Part shown: piece by piece, positions 13,024 to 26,075 of the stretch
Layout of the letters: each line of letters starts with the position of its first letter
Numbering within the stretch: position 1 is the first letter of the stretch
NCBI GenBank assembly: GCA_005281725.1
Contig: SSBO01000007.1
Span: forward strand, 3,416,402-3,480,401
Source: Wuchereria bancrofti
Lineage: Eukaryota > Nematoda > Chromadorea > Rhabditida > Onchocercidae
Length of the DNA stretch: 64,000 nt
Direction of reading: 5' to 3'
Translations under genes and position numbers: made by a program
The notes under the pieces: generated by a model
The model's database searches: none
What the model saw: the letters and a program-made list of their open reading frames with translations, nothing else
Told to the model about the DNA's origin: nothing

Positions 13024-15909
13024 GTTAGAGTGAGCTTGAGAAAGTTTTGCGACCGGTACAAAGTCCCTTTCTTTGTGAAATTGGAGAAGGTAGTCTGATT
13101 TTTCAATCTTTACATGGAAATGTTCTTGATTTTTTGATATGAGAAAGCAATTTTCGTTTCTTTTTTTTCAATTTTCGTTTCTTATTGACCAGTTTTTATT
13201 AATTCTTCTGATATATGTGCAGGAAATTGCCTTTTCAGAGATTTTTTTTTCTATAAACTTTTTTAAGAAATTCTGCATGAACTTTATTGCGCATTTTATG
13301 TTTTGTATGTGCTTCGCCTCATCTAGAGAATGTTAAGGATTTTTTGCAAAAAGAAAACATACATGTTCAGGTTAATTTCAGAGTTTCTAGCATCCTAACA
13401 AATTTACCTTTGTCCTCTTAGTTTTTAGCACCCGTTAAAATTCACCTTTATTTTCTGTCATCCGAATTTAATTTTAAATAAATTTTCATGTTAATTTCAG
13501 GTGGTTCTAAAGATGTACAGGCTTGATTTCAATGATAAATTTATGAAGACATTTTAAAAACCTAACTTGGGACTTAGGTTTCGTTGTTTTTTTTCGTATT
13601 TTTTCTCTATTAGATTTGTTGGACCGTAAATTGTATTGAAAAGTGAAGACTGCAGACATGATTTTTAACATTGTTTCATATTTGAAGCCTACGTCTAAAT
13701 TGCAATGTTTGCCACCTTCTTTAAGAACTATTAAGCCCAAAAAAGAAAGCCTACCTTTGCTTAAAATTATCTGTGTACTACTTTTTTGCCAAGTCCTGAC
13801 CTATTTTCATCTTGAATAGAGGATTTTTGCAGTGTTTGTTACTAAAATACACAGCAACAATGCTACATGTTTTTAATGGTCCAGTTGAGCCAGTGTCGTT
13901 GGCTGAATTCCAGAAGGCCAAAGGAAATAAACCTTTGTTCTCATGTCATACCGTAAGCTCTCTTTTTTCCAACGACTCATTATTCTTAAATACAAAGAAT
14001 CGGTTGGTTTCTAGGTAGGTCCATGAGTGTATTTCCTAGCGACCTCACAGAGTTTTAGGGCTACTATGTTTTGTGGGGTAAATATTTTTAGTTTTAATTC
14101 TTGGTTAATAAAGTTTTTCTATGTTTAGAAAATCACTGTTCAGGATTTTCACACACTCTGTTAAATTAATTTTAATTTCCTTGTTGGTGGTGCTGCTTTT
14201 TCACTAGATGGTAAAGACTGAAGGCAGTATGGCACCGCTGGTGGAAGCAGTTGAAATCCTTTTATGAAATTAAGAGAATTTTTCATAATATTGCAGTAGG
14301 GATTGCTTCTACTTATATAGATACATAATAAGAAAACGAAGAAATGAAAACATTGAGACTTGATATTTCGGAGACAGTTTGTGGTCATGATTATTAAAGT
14401 TGAGAGTTTCCGGATTTCCCGCATGGTATGCCGTGTAAATCATAATGACGTATTTATAATGAAGAAATAACATGGTTTTCATTTATCTAATTGCTAATCA
14501 TAATTAGGAAATATGGGACTCGAAATATTAAAGATTTAACCATGCGGTGCGATATCGCAGTTTCTCTACATGTACCAGAAGTGAAGACTGGTGACTTGTG
14601 ATTCCCGGTTACGCAACAATCACAGTATCATTTTGAGAGCTTGAACTATGTTGATGATTTTGGAAAATTCTGCAAAAGTCCTTGCTGTTTTGAAAGGGAT
14701 ATGCCATGTGGGGTGGTTTATGATAAAAATTTTCTCATTGTTGCGCTATTTGCGAAATTGAAGTCACTGATTTGTGTGAAAAGTTTGGGAGAAGCAGGCG
14801 ATTGAACAAAGTTTGAACAGATTGTTTTTTGAAATATGCAACATGATAAAGGAATTTGCATCAAACTGCTTGGACTGATGATATTTTTTTCAGCGTTGAG
14901 AATCTGATTAGTACTATAGAATTGCACTCAGAACTTCTGCTTGATGTCCCTAATTCTATATTTTTTGTGAGGGCTATGATCCCATTTTTGCAGTGTTGTC
15001 CCTTCAAATCAATGATTTATCTCTTTCTATAAATAAAACTTCAGTAACGCCCTAAAAGTACATCATATCTTTTATGTTTAGAAATAAAATTTTATTTTCC
15101 AAATCACTTCATCCTTAACCGAACATTTAATGATAATGTTCTTGAAAAATTAAATGATTCTAGAAACGACAAATTATTTATCATGAAGATGGACGACGAT
15201 TTGTGGGAGACAAAATTGAAAATGAACAAAGTGTTTCCAGTCTGTGGTCCACAACTTTAACACGTTCAGTAGCACAGGATTTGAAGAATAGATCTAATGA
15301 AGATTTCACGTTGCGCAATCTTGGACTTACACATTACGGTGAGCTTTTTGTTGGCAACAAGGAAACGAAGGATGACAGACACATCAGTACATTTCCAAAC
15401 TGCTTATCTTCCTAAAACATTTCTTTTTCTCTACTTTCAATTCTTTCACAGTTCACTTATTTTTAATGTTCAAAAAAAAAAAAACGCTCAGAAACACACT
15501 TATTTTCAGTGTCTCATTTGCTGCAACAAATCGTGTCACAACGGAATGTACGGACAACGTTCATATTGATAGCTTTGAACATTATACTAATCTTACTGTT
15601 TCTCTACATTTTTGTATTCTGATTTCATGCGATAGTACAGTATTCTTCAAGATACAAAAACTGCCTACGTATGTTACATTTATTCAAAATGAATTTAGTA
15701 ACTGAGGACTTTCATCATTACTGAAGTGATAAAACTTGAAGCCTACAGCTATATGTTATGACACATTTATGCCCTTTCTGATATAATCGAGATGCATACA
15801 TCTACAATCGTCATCTGTCGTGCAAAATATCACTGCTCGATGGCCATCGGAACTTTGTTCTTTTACAGAGATATGCGGGGAGAAGTCCCGATCAGTTATG
15901 TCACTTATA
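13024..15909 (+). CDS. Unrecognised protein, at least four exons (start not found)
   Basis: I do not recognise this product. Three blocks with good acceptors and donors join in phase: 13024-13089 (phase 0 to 0, VRVSLRKFCDRYKVPFF...), 13833-13952 (phase 0 to 0, includes MLHVFNGPVEPVSLAEFQ) and 15164-15338 (phase 0 to 1, includes YHEDGRRFVGDKIENEQ). A possible terminal exon after TTTTACAG runs from 15862 and closes with TAA at 15909. The frame agreement of three independent exons is the main support. No signal peptide or membrane segment is seen. The first exon has no ATG, so the 5' end is missing from my model. It could alternatively be an alternative 3' part of GTF3C1 or 5' exons of the RMD gene, but the phase of the 15164-15338 donor does not fit the RMD exon at 16,975. 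Confidence 0.4.
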
Positions 15910-16980
15910 CACTAACTTCTGTAAACTAAGACTTGACTACTATTGGAAAAGAACTTAATTTTCATAAATGGTTTACATAGAATAAACATGCCTATCAGTG
16001 ATAATTAACCATTATTGACACGATGATCAAGAATATCAATTGTATTGCTGTAAAGCTGTTATGAAGTAAATTTTACACCACATCTTTGATACATGCTATC
16101 ACAAATGCATCCCTTAAGATTTGCAATCAAGAGAAACTTCGCTCAAGCCGGACTATACCTTTTATGAGTGACGCTGTATGCATTTTCTGCACAATCCTTC
16201 AAATTATTGCAGCTCTGAATAGCATTCATTTCTGTGACAAATTATTCGCAACACGTTTTCGAACAAAGGAAGAGATTTCAGAGGTTTTGAATTTTCCTGC
16301 AGGAATGACAATCTATTTTAAGTTGCATAGATGTTACATTCCCAACGTCTCACGCATTCTTGATTGTTGAACCTACCATACTTGACAAGTTGCACTTGTT
16401 ATAATACAAACAACGTATGCATGTAACGAGTGTCTTACGTTACAGTTTACTGTTCCAAATGACAACAAAGCAACAGAGTTGAAAGAAAGTTCGCGACGAG
16501 GGACACCTTGCACCCCAAACATACCCGCCTCACAACCCTGGGTCAGCCTAATGAGCACAACCTTCCACAATGCTGTGGGACGATACTGGGCCGTGCTATA
16601 TTCCGACTCCTTTGGCTTTAGCTGGGGGTGAGATAGAGTGTACAATTGTCAAAGTGCATTTCCTGTGACTCATCTTGAATCTCGAAAGTCACTTCCCGAC
16701 CAACTGATGATTACTTATCTTGGAATGATTTGAACTAATCTAATTCGACCGAATTCTTTAGTTCTTATATTGCAGTTATTATATGTAAAAAGCTACATTT
16801 CTAGCCACATGTTGACTAGAATGTTAATACGATCATCACGACTTTTCCCGTTAGCTGGTGGTAGGATGCAGGTGACCAAGGTCGGTTTTCATTTCATTTG
16901 TTGATTCTGAAATTTGTATAATGACATCTTCTTAGTTAGTGACAGGAAATTTTTACTTATTTCAGGGTATACGAAATACC
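15910..16980. other. Intergenic stretch with a locally GC-rich patch (about 16,480-16,640)
   Basis: No supported gene. Most is AT-rich, but about 160 bases near 16,490-16,640 are clearly richer in G and C than anything nearby (for example GGGACACCTTGCACCCC, CCGCCTCACAACCCTGGG, GCTGGGGGTGAG). I could not fold it into a tRNA, 5S rRNA, spliceosomal snRNA or spliced-leader RNA by eye. Confidence 0.4.
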
Positions 16981-19036
16981 ATGATACAAAGATTCGATAC
17001 GTATAAAAAAGTACGACGAGTTTTGCTATTAGCTACAGCTACCGGGACAACAGGTGATTCTTTTGCATTATTTATCACTAGCAATAGATGGTTAACCAGT
17101 TTAGTGTTTATCAGTACTATAATATTGTTTTGAAAACCCGATCTTTTAATTTATTCAGGTTTCCATTCACTCATCTTTATACCTTCCAGGTTTCGCATTA
17201 GTACCATTTCTGAGTAAGAAGTCAGAAAACAGTGTCTCTGAGGAAACAGCAAAAATAGAGCGTTTCAAGCAAGAGGCTGATACATTGTACAGTGTTTATT
17301 TGATCGAAAATGCGTACAACGTCTTAAGGAGGTCTGTCATTGAAAATATGATTTCTCGTCACTTTTTCCTGAAATAGAACTGGAGTTTGTGCAGTCTGGT
17401 ATAACTATCTTTTTTAAGATTTTCATCAGGCAGTGATCCACAAATGCTTTGGAGATTGGCTCGCGTATTATGCGAAAAGGCGAAAATGTCTAAGGTTGCC
17501 TTTTAAGTAAACTTAGCAAGGCTTCAAGGTCATTTAGGGTCAGTAACCAGCCTTCTATCGTCCATAGTTATTGCACAATAAATGAGATTTATTTTTATTT
17601 TTCCATCTTCAGAAATGTTTTAGGATAAAGATGATAGAAAACGCTTCATGTATGATGCCCTGAAAATGGCTGAGAAGGCACTTGATAATGAGGGTGAAGA
17701 GTCTTGTTGGGAAGCTCATAAGTGGTGAGTTGTTGGTATTGTTGTTCGAGATGAACAATAGTATGTTCATAGTTATTTCAAACTGCACAAATCATAAATA
17801 GTGAAATAATTGTAAACAGGAGAGTTCAAGTTCTGATAGTTCTATTGGTTACCGGTTGACAGTATTTCTCCAGCTGTTTCCAGTTTGAGCAGCTAATAGT
17901 TCTTTTTAACTCGTTTTCAGTTTTTCAACTTTCTGAATAGTGAAAAATTTCTTGCATTGAATATTGGCAAAAATAAGTGCTGGATGAAACAGAAGTACTG
18001 AATGAAATGAAAGAAGGAAGAGAAGATTAAAGGGTTTTGATTATACAACGTTTAATTAGGGGAAGGGATTACTGTATTTGCTTTCTTCCTTATGAGTTAC
18101 GTCCGTTAATTATTTTTTGGTGCAAATTACATGGTGTGAGCTGCTTAAGTCTCTGTTCATTTTTTTTTTAGTATCCTGACATACAATGATTGGTACAACA
18201 GGAGGGATCATGAAAATGAAAGATTTTCCACAATATACGTCTTTTTTCGGTAAGCTTTGTTTAGGTATGCTATTGTGCTAAGTTATGTATCAGAACATGA
18301 AGGTACCAGAGAACAGGTTCGACAATCTTTCGAAATCCGCAAACACCTAGAAAAAGCACTTGATGTAAATTCTACTGATGCAACTACTTGGCATGCACTT
18401 GGTTCGTATTTATTATATACGTTGCTTGTGAACGTAGACTATATCTTGTTGTTGAAGTACTCTTCCTGTTGAGTTATTCTTTTTCATTTTGAAGCCTTGA
18501 AGCTTTATTATTTTAGGCGTGTGGTACTTTACATATGCGGATTTGCCATCATGGAAAGCTGCAATAGTTAAGGCATTGTTCGGATCAGTTCCACTGGCGA
18601 CATACGAAGATGCTTTGAGATGCTTTCAAAAAGCTGAGTTTATCAAGGTAAAACTGGAACTTTTCGTATTTTAAAATAAACTTATGAGATAAATTTGTTG
18701 TGATTTTGTAATCCCTTTCTTATGTGACAATTTTGGTAATAACACATGTCTCATGGATATTAATTTCAGCCGAATTTCGATTCTTCAAATTTGTGGTACT
18801 TGGCAGAAGTAAAAACCAGACTTGGTCAAAAAGAAGAGGCTTTTGAACTTTATAAAGCTGCATTCAAAATGCCAGTTATTACCATGGATGATGGTGATAC
18901 TCATGATAAGGTAAAAATTTTTATTTTGAAAAAGTTTTTGTTTTCCTTATTGACTCCAAAATGTACTACTATTTTATCATTTTAGGCTTATCAAAAATTA
19001 CGGAAGCTTGGTGTGAAGGATTTTACTAAACTCTAA
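16981..19036 (+). CDS. Regulator of microtubule dynamics (RMD / RMDN, FAM82 family), 8 exons
   Basis: TPR-like helical-repeat protein; family members associate with microtubules and, in the RMDN3 type, with outer mitochondrial membrane contact sites. Exons: 16981-17053, 17190-17331, 17434-17494, 17624-17724, 18265-18401, 18517-18647, 18770-18910, 18986-19036; total 837 nt, 278 residues, in frame. Residues about 10-30 form one hydrophobic segment (RRVLLLATATGTTGFALVP), a likely N-terminal membrane anchor. The rest is tetratricopeptide-like: LWRLARVLCEKAK, ATTWHALGVWYFTYADLPSW and LWYLAEVKTRLGQKEEAFEL are typical of the family. The acceptor of exon 3 is the second AG of TCAGGCAG, which is needed to keep the frame. 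Which of the several nematode RMD paralogues this is cannot be told. A poly(A) signal AATAAA lies near 19,353. Confidence 0.88.
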
Positions 19037-19841
19037 TATCGCAGTGTTGCTTTTTGAAGATATTTCTCGGTATTTCAATGGATTTGTGTTAAGCTGTTTT
19101 GTGGCTCTTTAGTCGTTTTCTGACGATGTGAAGGTTTATGTTACCTATTGCAGTACCTTATATTAACTAATAGGGAATCATCAGGCACTTGTTTTATTTA
19201 CTATTTTGAATAATCCTTTTGAATTATTTCAGTAATTTCAAAGGAATTTTGTGATTACTTCTCGTACTATAGATTCTTACTTCCTACCAGTGCATTAATT
19301 GAATCGAATTCTACAGCAAGAAGCTCCATCAGTCTTTTTTATATTTTTCAAATAAAATTTTGATTCAGTGTTGTAGTTCATATATTTTTACTAATTTGTT
19401 GTTTCTTATTACCTTGCTTAATTGGAAAACTGTATTGCAGTTAATGCAAGTTGTACACATTCTGCACTGTCATAAAATGATTCCCCTACTTTACGTATCT
19501 TTTTGGCACTAAGTAAGCACTATCTTGACAATAAGTATTTCCTCAATGATTGGTATAGCTACCAGAAAAGTCATTAGTTATTAGTATTTTGAGAAATCTG
19601 TAAAAATGGCGTTCCTCTCTTAAGGTTAGAAGTATTCGCCTTTGCGAATGATGTGTCACAATATGCCTGTCAGTTAAAGTTAAGGTTAAAGTTTTGGTTA
19701 AGAAAGCACCCACTATAAAAGCATTTTTGTCTTCACAAACTATTCCGTTTTCTTTGCGTCTTTTCTACTAGCGAATTAGCTTTTGTAAGGAATAAAGAAT
19801 GCCTTGCTGATTCTTTGGCAGCGATTGTTATAGCATCTAAA
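19037..19841. other. RMD 3' UTR and NCBP1 upstream region
   Basis: AT-rich with no coding block. An AATAAA near 19,353 can end the RMD transcript. The NCBP1 start codon at 19,842 is preceded by an open frame without a clear splice acceptor immediately upstream. Confidence 0.4.
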
Positions 19842-22800
19842 ATGATTCACTTGCCACACAATGATCATGATCGAAGGAGGCGTCCGGATGATGAAGGTAT
19901 AAATTATAATGAAATAAAATTTGCTAGCTTTCAAAGATTTATAATTATTAACTGTTGGATATTTTGATATCCATTTTACGATTAAATTTGGTAATATATG
20001 GCTCTTAATTTCTCAGTTTTTATCTGGTAAGATTTTTAGGCAGTGATTGGTGTTATAAGAGACGGCGAGTTGTCCCCGAAAGGACAGAATCGGAAACGCA
20101 TTTAGAATTACTCATCAGTCGCATTGGTGAGAAGGTAAGGTTGATTCCTCATCACTGGTCTCTGTGTGGCTGATAATCCAAAACATAGCTTTATTGTTTT
20201 TAAAAATAAAATTGGGGAAGGCTCGATGAAATAGTTCCATCGATTTTGCCGCATTTGGAATGGACAGTGCTATTTAACTTTAATTTTTAATTTAGAGTGA
20301 TTCATCTATGGAATCCAATTTGGAGAGATTAGCACAGTCACTAGAAACCTACCTCATCACCGATGCAGATCGTATTATTAATATTATCATAGAATGGTAA
20401 TGCTTTGACCTTTCAATATTTTCTGTGTAAATAAAGTTAAGAAATTTGAAAGTATTGCTAATTACTAGCAGAAAAAAATTTTTTTTTCTTTTTGCAGTGT
20501 ATGTTACTTGCGAGAAGAAATTACTGCATATTCAACTCTTGCGGGCTTGTTAAACTCAAAAAAACAAAAATTTGGTTTTGAGGTATCACAAGCTTTTTTT
20601 ATATTAAGAGGAACAAAATAATATATTTAGGCATAATATAACTTATGATAGCATTGATTTTACGAAAATTTTCAGCTTCTGAGGCAATTATTGGAAGTTT
20701 TGCAAGAGAAGCTTGTATCTGCTGATTTTAATCATGCCTTGCATATTGTAAGTTTTATGATTTTTGAAACCTTATTTGTATTTTCTTTTTTATGAATGGT
20801 TTCCGTTCATTGATTTTTGATTTCTTCAGGTTACATTTCTAGCTGACTTGGTCAATTGTCACGTTGTTTCATCTAATTCTTTAGTCGAGTTTTATGAAAG
20901 CTTTATGGAAGCAGCATGTGAAGAAAGCATCCCGCAAGTATGGTTTGTGATATGGGCATGTATACTGGATTCGTATTGCATCTAGGTTTTGAAGGCGAAA
21001 TAAAAAAACTCACTACTACTTGCTGATTTATTGATTTAGTTTTCACTTAAACAGAGAGTAACTCTGATTTTTCACGTTTTGAAGAGTTTGATCTTCCCAG
21101 GTTCGAAGTGATTGGTTTGTTTATGCGGTACTGCACAGTCTTCCCTGGTCAGGACCTGAACTAAATGATAGAGAGAAGGAACCGCTTGATAATCTCTTAG
21201 AAGGCATTGATAAATACATGCTTGAAAGGAGCACATCTCATGTTATGGTAAACCTGTGATAACTTATGTTTACCGTGTTCGGTAACTGCCTAGCGCATAT
21301 GATACTGTTAAAACGTAATGTGAACATATATTTTTTAAATTTTATATAGCCTTTTGAGGTATGAAAAAATGGTAGAATAAGGCTAGGATTTTACTATAAG
21401 AACACTAAGCACTGAGTGAAACACAGACAAAATTATTGGTTTTGAAATTACATAGTATAACACAATTACCTTATGCAATTATAATTAAGTGTAGATTCCA
21501 CTATTCGATTCCACAACTTCTCTTTAACTATTCCCACCGTCCTTATTCATTTATTTATTCTTGATTTTCTTTTCTTGCTGTTAGAAATTGTTTTTTCAGC
21601 TGCTTCAAGTTTGGTCAGCAATGGAACATGAACAGGACGAATATTTGTGTAGTCTTTGGACTCAGATTTCCAAGCTACGGGATGATGGTTGGGTAGAGCG
21701 GCATATTTCACGATATTATATAGGATTTGATGGTTCTCTGGCCAGTGCGGTTGCACATAATTTACCTTTGTGAGAGTCACTATTAATTCTTTGTGTTAAT
21801 TTAACTAATTATACATATAACCAACAATAAAAAAAAAGGAAAATAAACCAACCTAGGAGAACCAAACAACAATAAAGCCTTCAAAAAAAAGTTAAACTTA
21901 AAGTAACATTAAAAAATCCATTAATATCTCTAAACTAACAAAATTAATGTTAGAATTATATATAGCTATGAAATTAATAAAATTTTTATAAAGCCATAAT
22001 ATATATTTTTTAGTTGAGAAGATTTCAGAACAAAACGAAAATTTTTAGCAATATTGCTAAACATGCAGGAGTGGTATTTGGAAATAATCTGCAAAGAATT
22101 TCCATAGAAAGTACTATTATGATTATGATCATGTTGAAAATCTCTTTGAATGTACTTTTTCTGAGAGGAATTCTTTGTATCGGTGTACTTAATTTATAAT
22201 ATTATTTTGTAGGTTTATTCCATCTCCCCATACATCAATGGTGGTGTATCCGCTGCCTACTGTTGTGTTTCGCTTTTTCGATTACGCCGATTGTCCTGAT
22301 GAAGTAATCACCAGTATTTTTTTTATCTTTCCTTTTACCTTTATCTTTTCATCATTCATTATCTTGTTATTTTAAAATAATCATTTGTAGGGACCAGTGC
22401 TTCCTGGAGCTCATTCAATTGAACGCTTTTTGGTTGAGAAGGAATTGTGTTCGGTAATCGCGAATAACTGTTATAGTAGAAAAGAATGGTAATGTTTTTG
22501 TCTCTAATTTACATTATTATTTTTATTTCATGTTTATTAAAATTTTTCAAAGTTTAGCAAACTGACGAATTACTAGAACTTTAGTGCAGCACAGCTTGTC
22601 AGTTATCGGAAAAAAGCAGTGGTACCAATAAACTACATGATCTTGGAAGTAATCTTTTCGCAACTCTTCCGTCTACCACATCCGCCATTGCGACCTCTAT
22701 TCTATGGAAGTCTGATGATTGAATTGTGTAAGACAAAGGATATGCCTCAGGCAGGTTTCTTATCTTTTTTCGATGATTTCTTCATATTAAAATCTGGTGA

Positions 22801-25800
22801 AGAATTATGACTTATTCATTAAGTCCAAACTTGGTAGTTTTGCTGAAACTTGCACATTTCTAGGTAATCGCTCAAGCAGCAGAGCTGTTCTACCAACGAA
22901 TAGATACAATGCAACTTGAGTGTATTGACAGGTTAAGTTGTTAATGTGTAACCTTATTATTCCAGTCTTTTTCACGATTCTGGTTGTTGCATAGCACTTC
23001 CAAACAATTCACGGAACGAAAAATTTATATTTCCTATGTAAAGCAAAAATATCTTCTATTGTAAATAGTGTGTTATGTTTTATGGATTAGGTTTCTGTTC
23101 ACATGAAGTATTTTTAAATTTCAGATTGATTGACTGGTTCAGTTACCATATGTCCAATTTTGAATATCGTTGGTCATGGGTCGACTGGAACGATTGTCTC
23201 GATTTGAATGATTATGCGCCAAAGCGATATTTTGTGAAAGAAGTTAGCGAGCTCTCAGTACCAGTTTAAATGCTTATATTCCTTTAAAGGAAAAAAAACT
23301 ATTGGGAAGTAATTAATTCCTGATTTTCGAAATTAAGGTTATCGAAAAATGCATGAGATTTTCATATCACGAAAGAATCTGTGATTGCTTGCCAAGTTCA
23401 TTCGAAGAAATAACACCGGAAAAGCCTTTTATATCATTTTTAGTTAACCAAGGTATGTATTTTAATTACTTAGTGTTATTTCTTTCTAATATTCATTTTC
23501 TTAAGCTGGAAATCATTGTCTTTCTCTTTGAGGTAACTATGCTCTTCAAAAAGGTTCAGAGATAGATATTTTATCCTATTGTTTCAACCACATATTGCAC
23601 TAAAGCAGAATAAAACCTAAGACCTGAAAATAAGAATCGCCAACCTTTTTAGTCCTGCAGTTTTATTCTTTCTGGCTGCTGCCGATGTTCGTTTCTTTCA
23701 GTTTGATTAAATCAAAAAACTTCATATGTACAGAACTTACAGCATCCATTATGATTTATCTTTCATAGAAGAAAAAGAATTGGTTGCTGAAATTGAGAGA
23801 GCATTTCGTAACAAAGCTGAACCAAAGGAGATAACTGAAATGTTACGCGAATTTGACAAGGAAGGCAACAGTTTAGCAACACTTTCTACTTTCTTTTCAG
23901 TTATGCTTAATGCAGCGCAGAAGTCGTTTAGTCACAATTTCGCAGCTTTGACAAGGTTTCATTTCCCTTCATTCTCATTAATATCTTCAAAATTCAGGAA
24001 CAGTTCACTTCCTTTCTTCATTCTTGTTAATTTAATCGAAATTAGTGATTTACAATTTCTGAGTAGATTAAAATTTAGACCAGCTATGTATTTTGAATTT
24101 AGGTACCACGAAACATTGAAAGAACTGAGTGGTATTGATGATGAGTCCTCTACGGCACTTTTACGGACACTTTACGATGTCTGGAAGCATAATCGACAGG
24201 TGGGTGTCATTTAAGGTCTTGTATTTACTTCAGTTAATTTAAATGAAAGCAGCAACCATCGAAAGGCTTTCTGGTTCTACAGATTAATTTCATGGTTTTT
24301 ATTTTATAGAAAAGCTTCATTGTTCTTTGTTAAGTCTTTGCTGGTTCATTTGCTACAGACATCTAGTTTTTGCTCTTTGAATACATTGCTATAAAATTAT
24401 TGCAGATGATGGTTGTATTGATTACCAAAATGCTTCGAATGACACTATTAAATGCGAATGCCGTGGTGTCCTGGTTGTTGAGTAGTTATGTCGGCCAGGA
24501 ATTACATCGGTTTTTTTTATGGACTGCTTAATATCAGTTTTCTGTTTTCTCGAAAATTATTAATTTGATGTAGATTTTGCAACTTTTTAATGTTATTTAT
24601 TCTAATCACTTTATTTTTGCAGCTTCTGGCTTTGGGAAGCATTGTTTATAATAGTAAAACATGTATGCGGACATATGAATCGATGTAAGATCAAACTTCA
24701 ACAAATGCAGGAGAAGCGTGCGAGGATGGAGCGAAGTAGTGGAAATGTAATTTGTTTAATTTCATGATTGTGTAGATATCATTCTGAAGAACTTTCATTC
24801 ATAAAAGAAATGAAAGGATCTTTTGTGGAATGCTGAATAGTTTCGCTCTTACCATTCTGTTTATTTTCCTTAAATTCATTTTAAAGTACTAGTTGATCTC
24901 TTTGAAATTCCAATATATATATATATATATATATAGATGATATGACGTTTCATTGTAATCATCCTTTTGTCATTTGTATTTTTTACATCAATAGTAGCTT
25001 CAGAAATCATTCCTCAATTTCAAAACTACAAGAGAGCGCAATGCTAAATAATTGCTGTTATTACTGATATTATATAATTCAGATTAATTTCATTTTGGGA
25101 TTACTGAGTCGTGATCGGCATTTTCAAATTAAATTCACGAATTTTCATTTTTTGCTTCTTTATTTTTTTCGTAAGTGGTTATTTTTCACTAAGCTTTTTG
25201 TACAGGTATATCAGCTTTTCTGTTCTAATGAAGACGATGGTTTGGGGATGATTCTTGATGATGATATTGAAGTGAAAAAGAAAGAATTGAAGGAATTACA
25301 GGATATGTTGAGAAACCTGTTTCTTAATATTTTGCATGTAAGTTTACGGCTAACTTGAGATACAGTTTATTAATTTAATTTTTTGTAGAAATTTCAGTAG
25401 AAGTTGCAATGCAAATTTGAGATTCTAAAATGTGGATAAAACTGCAAATGTTGTTCTTTCTATAAGGATCTACTTGACGTGCATACATTTATTTTTTTTT
25501 CCTCCCTATGTCTTCCAGCCTTATAGACGCAATTGTTTTTTAGAAATTAGTAGTGTTTCTCTCGGAACACCTTGTAAAATCTGAAATGACTGAAAGAAAC
25601 CACGACACTTATTGGTATCGGTATATGATGGGACGATTTAAAGAGATGTTATTGAGGGTTCGAGTTTCTTAGTTTTTCAAATTTTATGGATAGGACTGCT
25701 TTTTTACCCATTTGAAATCCAGATTTTTCTATTTCTTTCTTATCATCAAATTAATATTATTAATTATTAACAAAATTCAGATACTCTGTTCTTTTAGTGT

Positions 25801-26075
25801 AATTTTACTCGACTGTTTTGTGAACAAAAAAGTTATTTTCATTTTTAAGTTACAATTCGAAAGGATTTATTGAAAAAGCAGACAACTTTTTCTTAAACCA
25901 GTTTTTTCTTAAAAATAGTCCTATATCGTCAGTGGCACAAAATTGAAATTAGTTTTAGTACTGGTGCGAATTGTTCGAGATGAAACAGCACATTGATAAC
26001 GAATTGTTTGTAGCAGCAGGAATAGACCCAAGAATTTTGGAAGTTTACCGTCAGTTCACTGCTTTAAGGGCATGA
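19842..26075 (+). CDS. ncbp-1: Nuclear cap-binding protein subunit 1 (CBP80), 21 exons
   Basis: Large subunit of the nuclear cap-binding complex, which with CBP20 binds the m7G cap of RNA polymerase II transcripts and couples it to splicing, 3' processing and export. Exons: 19842-19896, 20040-20134, 20296-20396, 20498-20582, 20676-20747, 20830-20937, 21101-21247, 21600-21769, 22213-22303, 22391-22488, 22585-22750, 22864-22931, 23125-23242, 23338-23452, 23769-23955, 24103-24199, 24406-24509, 24623-24746, 25206-25337, 25544-25657, 25959-26075; 2,364 nt, 787 residues (human 790). The MIF4G region is clear ([35 protein letters not shown]), as are the middle domain ([17 protein letters not shown]) and the C-terminus ([13 protein letters not shown], close to human ILAVFQQFCALQA). 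The RRRRPDDEG and YKRRRVV residues near the start resemble the basic nuclear localisation region. The intron after 22750 begins GC, not GT. The gene appears complete and intact. Confidence 0.95.
24913..24935. repeat. AT dinucleotide microsatellite
   Basis: About eleven tandem AT units inside an NCBP1 intron. Confidence 0.9.
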
